A DNA stretch of 18,351 nucleotides from an uncultured Clostridia bacterium (GTDB lineage: Bacteria > Bacillota > Clostridia > Oscillospirales > Acutalibacteraceae). Position numbers and translations under genes: made by a program. Of the stretch, positions 14,571-18,351 are shown piece after piece; position 1 is the stretch's first letter; every line of letters begins with the position of its first letter. The notes beneath the pieces were generated by a model. That model was not told the DNA's origin. It did not search any database and was given only the letters and a program-made list of their open reading frames with translations. Location: the NCBI GenBank assembly GCA_937895645.1, contig CALBKQ010000044.1:1-18351 (forward strand), read 5' to 3'.

Positions 14571-15461
14571 GTGGGGGTATTTGGCAACGAATTGTGCGAT
14601 ATCTTCTGGCAATTCGCTTTCAATTTCAATTAACTCTTTTGTAATAGGATGTGTAAATCTGCAGTAACAACAATGAAGTGCCTGACGGGAAATATCGTCA
14701 CGGGGAGTACCATACATTGTGTCGCCAGTAAGGGGAGTGCCAAGTGAAGAAAAATGCACACGAATCTGATGTGTTCTGCCTGTAAGCAGATGAATACGCA
14801 AAAGTGTGCGTCCGTCGTGGCGAGAAAGTGCTTTCCAGTTTGTAATGGCAACTTCACCACGCTCATCAACTGTGCGATATGTCTTAATTGGGTCGGGTCG
14901 GTAAATAGGTCTGTCAATTACGCCTTCACCCTCGTAAATACCGTCACAAACCGCCATATATTCTTTATAGATTTTTCCATTAAGCACACCTGCAATAAAT
15001 CTGTTAAGGGCACAAACGATAATCCCCGAAGTGCCACGGTCAAGACGACCTATTGAACGGAAAACTGCCGACTTACCCTGACTTTCAAGATGATAGGCTA
15101 CAGCATTTGCTACTGTGTCACCTTGATGATTGTGTGATGGGTGCAAGGGGAGTCCTGCAGGTTTGTCGATAATAAGAATATCGTCGTCTTCGTATAAAAC
15201 TTTCAGTTTATAGTTGAGGGGTGCAACCGCCTTGACTCTTTCTTCTTTATCAGCAGGTAGGGTAATTGATAAAATATCACCCGCTTTGAGCAAATCGATA
15301 GTTCTTGCGTGAACGCCGTTAATCATAATGCCCTCAGGGTCGTGTTTTAATTTGGGAACAAGTCTAGCCGAAACCTTTGCCTTATTACGTAAAAAGTCAA
15401 AAACTTGTTTACCGTCATATTTTTCTTCAATTATAAAATCTATGCGTCGTTTTGTGTTCAT
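14553..15461 (-). CDS. RluA family pseudouridine synthase
   Basis: A 302-residue enzyme that isomerises uridine to pseudouridine in rRNA or tRNA. An S4-like RNA-binding region occupies about residues 1-75, followed by the catalytic domain. The catalytic Asp141 sits in GRLDRGTSG (138-146), where most relatives read HRLD, so the preceding His is Gly. IDKPAGLPLHPS (98-109) and LLTGRTHQIRVH are further family blocks. The start ATG has AAGGAT about six bases upstream. It has its own promoter at 15498-15526, and I see no hairpin terminator before the next gene, so some read-through is likely. Specific target (23S positions or tRNA) cannot be assigned. Confidence 0.92.
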   Translation of the reverse strand: MNTKRRIDFIIEEKYDGKQVFDFLRNKAKVSARLVPKLKHDPEGIMINGVHARTIDLLKAGDILSITLPADKEERVKAVAPLNYKLKVLYEDDDILIIDKPAGLPLHPSHNHQGDTVANAVAYHLESQGKSAVFRSIGRLDRGTSGIIVCALNRFIAGVLNGKIYKEYMAVCDGIYEGEGVIDRPIYRPDPIKTYRTVDERGEVAITNWKALSRHDGRTLLRIHLLTGRTHQIRVHFSSLGTPLTGDTMYGTPRDDISRQALHCCYCRFTHPITKELIEIESELPEDIAQFVAKYPHLKKCR

Positions 15462-15488
15462 AAAAAATCCTTTTTGACATAAGTTTTC

Positions 15489-15505
15489 AATACAATTATT
15501 GTATT
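15489..15505. repeat. 17-bp perfect palindrome over the -10 of the pseudouridine synthase promoter
   Basis: AATACAATTATTGTATT is a perfect palindrome about a central T. It covers the whole minus-strand -10 (TACAAT, 15503-15498). Such a dyad could be a repressor operator, although AT-rich palindromes also arise by chance. Confidence 0.4.
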
Positions 15506-15526
15506 CTAAAATCAGGTAAAAGGCAA
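15498..15526 (-). promoter_or_regulatory. Promoter for the pseudouridine synthase gene
   Basis: On the minus strand, TTGCCT (15526-15521) and TACAAT (15503-15498) are separated by 17 bases, and the ATG at 15461 lies 37 bases further on. It is divergent from the promoter at 15543-15572. Confidence 0.6.
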
Positions 15527-15542
15527 GTGAAAATCATTTTAA

Positions 15543-15572
15543 TTGACACAATAGGTAAAAATATGATAAAAT
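15543..15572 (+). promoter_or_regulatory. Promoter for the acyl-activating fusion gene
   Basis: TTGACA (15543-15548) is a consensus -35; TAAAAT (15567-15572) is preceded by TGA, an extended -10, at 18-base spacing. The leader is about 45 bases and contains a small hairpin next to the ribosome site. Confidence 0.65.
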
Positions 15573-15595
15573 TTTTGTGTATATTTTTGAAAGGA

Positions 15596-15613
15596 AGGAT
15601 ATTTTAATATCCT
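15596..15613 (+). promoter_or_regulatory. Leader hairpin beside the ribosome binding site of the fusion gene
   Basis: AGGATATT and AATATCCT are perfect inverted arms (realistically a 6-bp stem with a TTTTAA loop). The hairpin sits between an upstream purine run AAGGAAGG (15591-15598, part of which is in the stem) and the immediate ribosome site GGGGA (15614-15618). It may mask the upstream site or tune initiation; no ligand-binding structure is evident. Confidence 0.4.
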
Positions 15614-15622
15614 GGGGAAATT

Positions 15623-18169
15623 ATGAATATTTTTGATACGGTTTATGAAATAAACGCCAAGCATCCTGATAAGCGTGCTATGTCAATGGCTATGAATAAT
15701 GGTGAAAGACGAATTTACACTTATGCAGAGGTTTTTGCAGCAGTTGAAAAATATGCAAATGCCCTTATTAACGCAGGTGTTAGGGCGGGAGACAGAGTCG
15801 CATTTGTTGCTGAAAGTAGTCCCGAATGGTCAATCGCTTTTTTTGCATCTTGCAAAATCCGTTGCACAGCGGCTCTTATTGATGCATCACTTACAGGTGA
15901 TGATTTAGAGGAATTTATTACTCGTTCAGATGTACGTGCAGCATTTATTTCACAAACTGCACACGAAAAATTAGGTAATGTTGCAAAATACAAATTTCCG
16001 TTTTTTAATGTGGTAGATTGCACCTTGTTTGAAGATTCAGTTATAACAGTTTCTGAAGATTTGCCACAAAGTATAGACACTGACGAAAATGTTGCTTGTA
16101 TTATTTTCTCATCAGGTACAACCCGTAAAGCTGCAGGAATAATGCACTATCACGAGAGTCTTATCAAGACAACTCAAATGACAATAAAAGTGCAAAAACT
16201 TACTGAAGATGCGAGATTCCTTGCAATTCTTCCAAACAGTCATATTTACGGTGTAATTTGTCTTGTTTTAGGTCCTGCACTTTCAGGGTCTGATGTTCAT
16301 TATATTGAAACTATTGCAGCTGAGGCAATTCTTGGCGCATTCGCTGAGTATCATCCAACAGTTCTACCTGCTGTGCCTAAGGTTTATGAACTTTTTAGAA
16401 CTGCAGTACTTCGCAAAATTAACTCAAAACCAGCTACAAAGATAATGTTTGAAAAGTTTTTCCCAATTTGCCTTAAAGCAAGAAGAAAGAACGGGTCATT
16501 ACTTGGCAAAAAACTCTTTAAGAGTATTCATGAGGGATTTGGCGGCTGCCTTGAATTTCTTTGTTCTGCAGGTGCTCCATTAAGCCAAGAGGTTGCCGAT
16601 TTCTATTACGGTACGGGATTTAATCTTCTTATTACATATGGCGCAAGTGAAACAAATATTCCTACAATCGGTAATGTTGAGGGTGATATTTATACTGACT
16701 CTTGCGGCAAACCATACCCCGATATTCAGGTTGACTTTACTGATGACGGTGAGTTGCTTATTAAGTCACCATATATGATGAAAGGTTATTTCCGTGACGA
16801 AGAAGCCACAAAAGAGGCTTTTACCGAAGATGGATGGTTTAAGACCGGTGACCTTGCAGTACGCGATAATGAGGGTAATATTAAAATTGTTGGTCGTTCA
16901 AAAGAAAATATTGTTCTTTCAACAGGTAAAAAGGTTACACCAGACGATTTAGAGGCAAAATATGCAGGTCTTGAGGGCGTTAAAGAACTTGTAATTTGTG
17001 GTGTTCCTGCTGAGAATAAAGACTACGACGAAATTCACGCATTCATTGTTGCTGAGGCACAGGAATTACGCGAAAAAATTGAGGAGCAAATTCGTGAAAA
17101 GGGTGCTGTTGTTGCACAGAATATGCGAATTTTCAAAACTCACTTTATAAATGAAATTCCAAGAACATCTTTGCAGAAAGCAAAAAGATATCTTCTTAAA
17201 AAACAGGCTATTGAAGAGCGTAACGGAGAAGTGAAAGTTGAAGAAACTCCTATAGAAAATATGGATTTACTTTCACAAGTTATTCGTATAATTGCCAATA
17301 TTTCAGGTGCACCGGTATCACAAATCAATGAAGATACAAAAATTTTCACAGACCTCTCTTTTGATTCATTAAGTTCAGTTGACTTGGCTATGGAAATTGA
17401 AAGCGTGTATAATGTGAATGTTGAAAGCGCTTATTCAAAAACTATGACAGTTAAGGATTTGGTTGTTGCTATCGAAAAAGGTGACACTACTGAGGCCAAA
17501 ACAACTGATTTAAGTGTTTACCCATACGAAAAGACTGAATCTGATTATAAAACATACGCAAAGTTCAGAGATTTTGCAAAATCTTGCTACAACATTTCAA
17601 TTAAGAATGCACAGAATATGCCACAGGACAAGGGCTTTATTATTTGTGCAAACCATGTTTCAAAAATTGACTATCTTTTTGTTTCAATGGCATTTACAAA
17701 AGAAAAGTTTATGAAGCTTTGTTGTATGGCGAAAAAAGAACTTTTCCGTAATGATGCATTCAGTAAAAAACTCATTAAGGCAACTGGTATGGTGCCTGTT
17801 GACCGTGGCGGAATGAATATGAACACAATGAACAGTCTTAAAGCAAAACTTAAAGAAGGTTGGTGTGTGCTTATTCACCCAGAAGGCACAAGAAGTGCCG
17901 ACGGTATCTTCCGTGAAATCAAGAGCGGTGCATCTGTACTTGCTATTGACGCAGGGGTACCTGTAATTCCTGTTTACATTAACGGCGCATACGATTTATT
18001 CCCTAAAGGTAAAAAGATGATGAAATTCTATGATACAAAGAACAAGAAAAAGTTCAATGTTGATGTTGTGTTTGGCGAAGTGATTTCATCTGACGGAAAA
18101 ACAACCGAAGAATTAACAAGCGAAATTCAGGAAGCAATCTTAAATTTGCAGAATGAATGCCGAAAATAA
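15623..18169 (+). CDS. Acyl-AMP ligase / carrier protein / PlsC acyltransferase fusion
   Basis: An 848-residue three-part protein. Residues 1-535 are an ANL-type adenylating enzyme: phosphate loop SSGTTRKAAG (163-172), YGASET (339-344), TGD at 408-410, and the probable catalytic Lys519 in the C-terminal subdomain. Residues about 545-620 form an acyl carrier domain with the phosphopantetheine serine Ser582 in DSLSS. Residues about 640-848 are a PlsC acyltransferase with His678-Asp683 (NHVSKID) and HPEGTRS (752-758). The order suggests that a fatty acid is activated as acyl-AMP, loaded on the internal carrier, then passed to a lysophospholipid or other acceptor. E. coli Aas does similar chemistry with PlsC at the N-terminus and no internal carrier. 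No membrane-spanning segment is obvious. The ATG follows GGGGA by about five bases; a terminator ends the unit. The physiological acceptor is unknown, and a lipid-tail or secondary-metabolite role is also possible. Confidence 0.88.
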   Translation: MNIFDTVYEINAKHPDKRAMSMAMNNGERRIYTYAEVFAAVEKYANALINAGVRAGDRVAFVAESSPEWSIAFFASCKIRCTAALIDASLTGDDLEEFITRSDVRAAFISQTAHEKLGNVAKYKFPFFNVVDCTLFEDSVITVSEDLPQSIDTDENVACIIFSSGTTRKAAGIMHYHESLIKTTQMTIKVQKLTEDARFLAILPNSHIYGVICLVLGPALSGSDVHYIETIAAEAILGAFAEYHPTVLPAVPKVYELFRTAVLRKINSKPATKIMFEKFFPICLKARRKNGSLLGKKLFKSIHEGFGGCLEFLCSAGAPLSQEVADFYYGTGFNLLITYGASETNIPTIGNVEGDIYTDSCGKPYPDIQVDFTDDGELLIKSPYMMKGYFRDEEATKEAFTEDGWFKTGDLAVRDNEGNIKIVGRSKENIVLSTGKKVTPDDLEAKYAGLEGVKELVICGVPAENKDYDEIHAFIVAEAQELREKIEEQIREKGAVVAQNMRIFKTHFINEIPRTSLQKAKRYLLKKQAIEERNGEVKVEETPIENMDLLSQVIRIIANISGAPVSQINEDTKIFTDLSFDSLSSVDLAMEIESVYNVNVESAYSKTMTVKDLVVAIEKGDTTEAKTTDLSVYPYEKTESDYKTYAKFRDFAKSCYNISIKNAQNMPQDKGFIICANHVSKIDYLFVSMAFTKEKFMKLCCMAKKELFRNDAFSKKLIKATGMVPVDRGGMNMNTMNSLKAKLKEGWCVLIHPEGTRSADGIFREIKSGASVLAIDAGVPVIPVYINGAYDLFPKGKKMMKFYDTKNKKKFNVDVVFGEVISSDGKTTEELTSEIQEAILNLQNECRK

Positions 18170-18179
18170 AATAAAAACA

Positions 18180-18206
18180 AAAAGCTCGGTGAAAATCGAG
18201 CTTTTT
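18180..18206 (+). terminator. Rho-independent terminator of the fusion gene
   Basis: AAAAGCTCG (18180-18188) pairs with CGAGCTTTT (18197-18205) as a 9-bp stem with an eight-base loop, ending in a run of five T's. It begins 11 bases after the stop codon. Confidence 0.9.
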
Positions 18207-18248
18207 CTATGTGCAACTAGTGGTTGCTAAATTTTCAAGTTGAATTGG

Positions 18249-18277
18249 TGGAATTTGTTTCTTTTATATGCTAAAAT
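18249..18277 (+). promoter_or_regulatory. Extended -10 promoter ahead of the HTH-like reading frame
   Basis: TAAAAT (18272-18277) is preceded by TGC, an extended -10. The -35 at 17-base spacing (TGGAAT, 18249-18254) is poor, as is common when the -10 is extended. It lies about 25 bases before the ATG at 18302. Confidence 0.5.
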
Positions 18278-18301
18278 GAAATCACAAAAGGAGGGGATTT
18301 A

Positions 18302-18343
18302 ATGAATCTCGGTGAAAGAATTTATGAATTGAGAAATATTTAA
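18302..18343 (+). pseudogene. Start of an XRE-type HTH regulator, interrupted after 13 codons
   Basis: The frame reads MNLGERIYELRNI and then meets TAA at 18341-18343. The first eleven residues match the usual N-terminus of Cro/C1-type (XRE) helix-turn-helix regulators of Clostridia, which typically continue directly into the DNA-binding helices. The ribosome site AAGGAGGGG (18288-18296) and promoter are intact. The window ends eight bases after the stop, so a nonsense change, a small indel or a true short peptide cannot be told apart. The family assignment rests on recalled consensus over a very short stretch. Confidence 0.45.
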
Positions 18344-18351
18344 GAAAAAAT

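Noticed and set aside
18213..18227. Second terminator after the fusion gene
   Set aside because: GCAAC/GTTGC is a five-pair stem without a following T run; the hairpin at 18180-18206 already explains termination.
1..18351. CRISPR array, tRNA/rRNA genes, insertion sequence, prophage or integrase
   Set aside because: I saw no regularly spaced repeats, cloverleaf-like sequence, transposase or phage protein signatures in any part of the window.

Overview
The window is AT-rich DNA with closely packed genes. Nearly every gene has a strong GGAGG-type ribosome binding site. Promoters look sigmaA-like, and several carry an extended -10 of the form TGnTAAAAT. Together with the 478-residue type-3 prolyl-tRNA synthetase, the PLP-dependent methionine gamma-lyase/aluminium-resistance family protein and the tandem M42 peptidases, this points to a low-GC Gram-positive of the class Clostridia, plausibly an Oscillospiraceae/Ruminococcaceae-like gut organism. 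That placement is inference from gene content and signals, not from a marker gene. Almost everything is ordinary chromosomal content; I see no phage, IS element, CRISPR array or RNA gene.

Layout. (1) 1-133 holds a consensus minus-strand promoter and ribosome binding site for a gene that leaves the window at the left edge. (2) 134-2377, minus strand: a two-gene unit, a D-2-hydroxyacid dehydrogenase followed by a PHP-domain protein, with its own promoter. (3) 2449-10038, plus strand, back to back with unit 2: a tightly overlapping seven-gene operon encoding a TVP38/TMEM64 membrane protein, a divergent galactokinase-like GHMP kinase, two M42 metallopeptidases, a GNAT acetyltransferase, a methionine gamma-lyase family enzyme and a phosphoglucomutase/phosphomannomutase. 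(4) 10047-11849, plus strand: a stand-alone acyl carrier protein with its own promoter, a small hairpin, then proS. A heptanucleotide tandem repeat and a bidirectional terminator follow. (5) 11923-15461, minus strand: an RluA-type pseudouridine synthase, then two tandem paralogous acyltransferase-like proteins that each carry a four-cysteine zinc ribbon and a shared C-terminal region. (6) 15543-18169, plus strand: an 848-residue fusion of acyl-adenylating enzyme, carrier protein and PlsC-type acyltransferase, ending in a clean terminator. (7) 18240-18351: promoter, ribosome binding site and start of an HTH-regulator-like reading frame that meets a stop after 13 codons.

How they fit together. 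The clearest theme is acyl-chain and membrane-lipid metabolism on the right half: free ACP, two unusual acyltransferase-like paralogs, and a self-contained enzyme that could activate a fatty acid, hold it on a built-in carrier domain and pass it to a lysolipid or other alcohol. The left operon looks like scavenging: peptidases, amino-acid/thiol PLP chemistry, a sugar kinase and a hexose-phosphate mutase. I found no galT or galE beside the kinase, so its substrate is uncertain.
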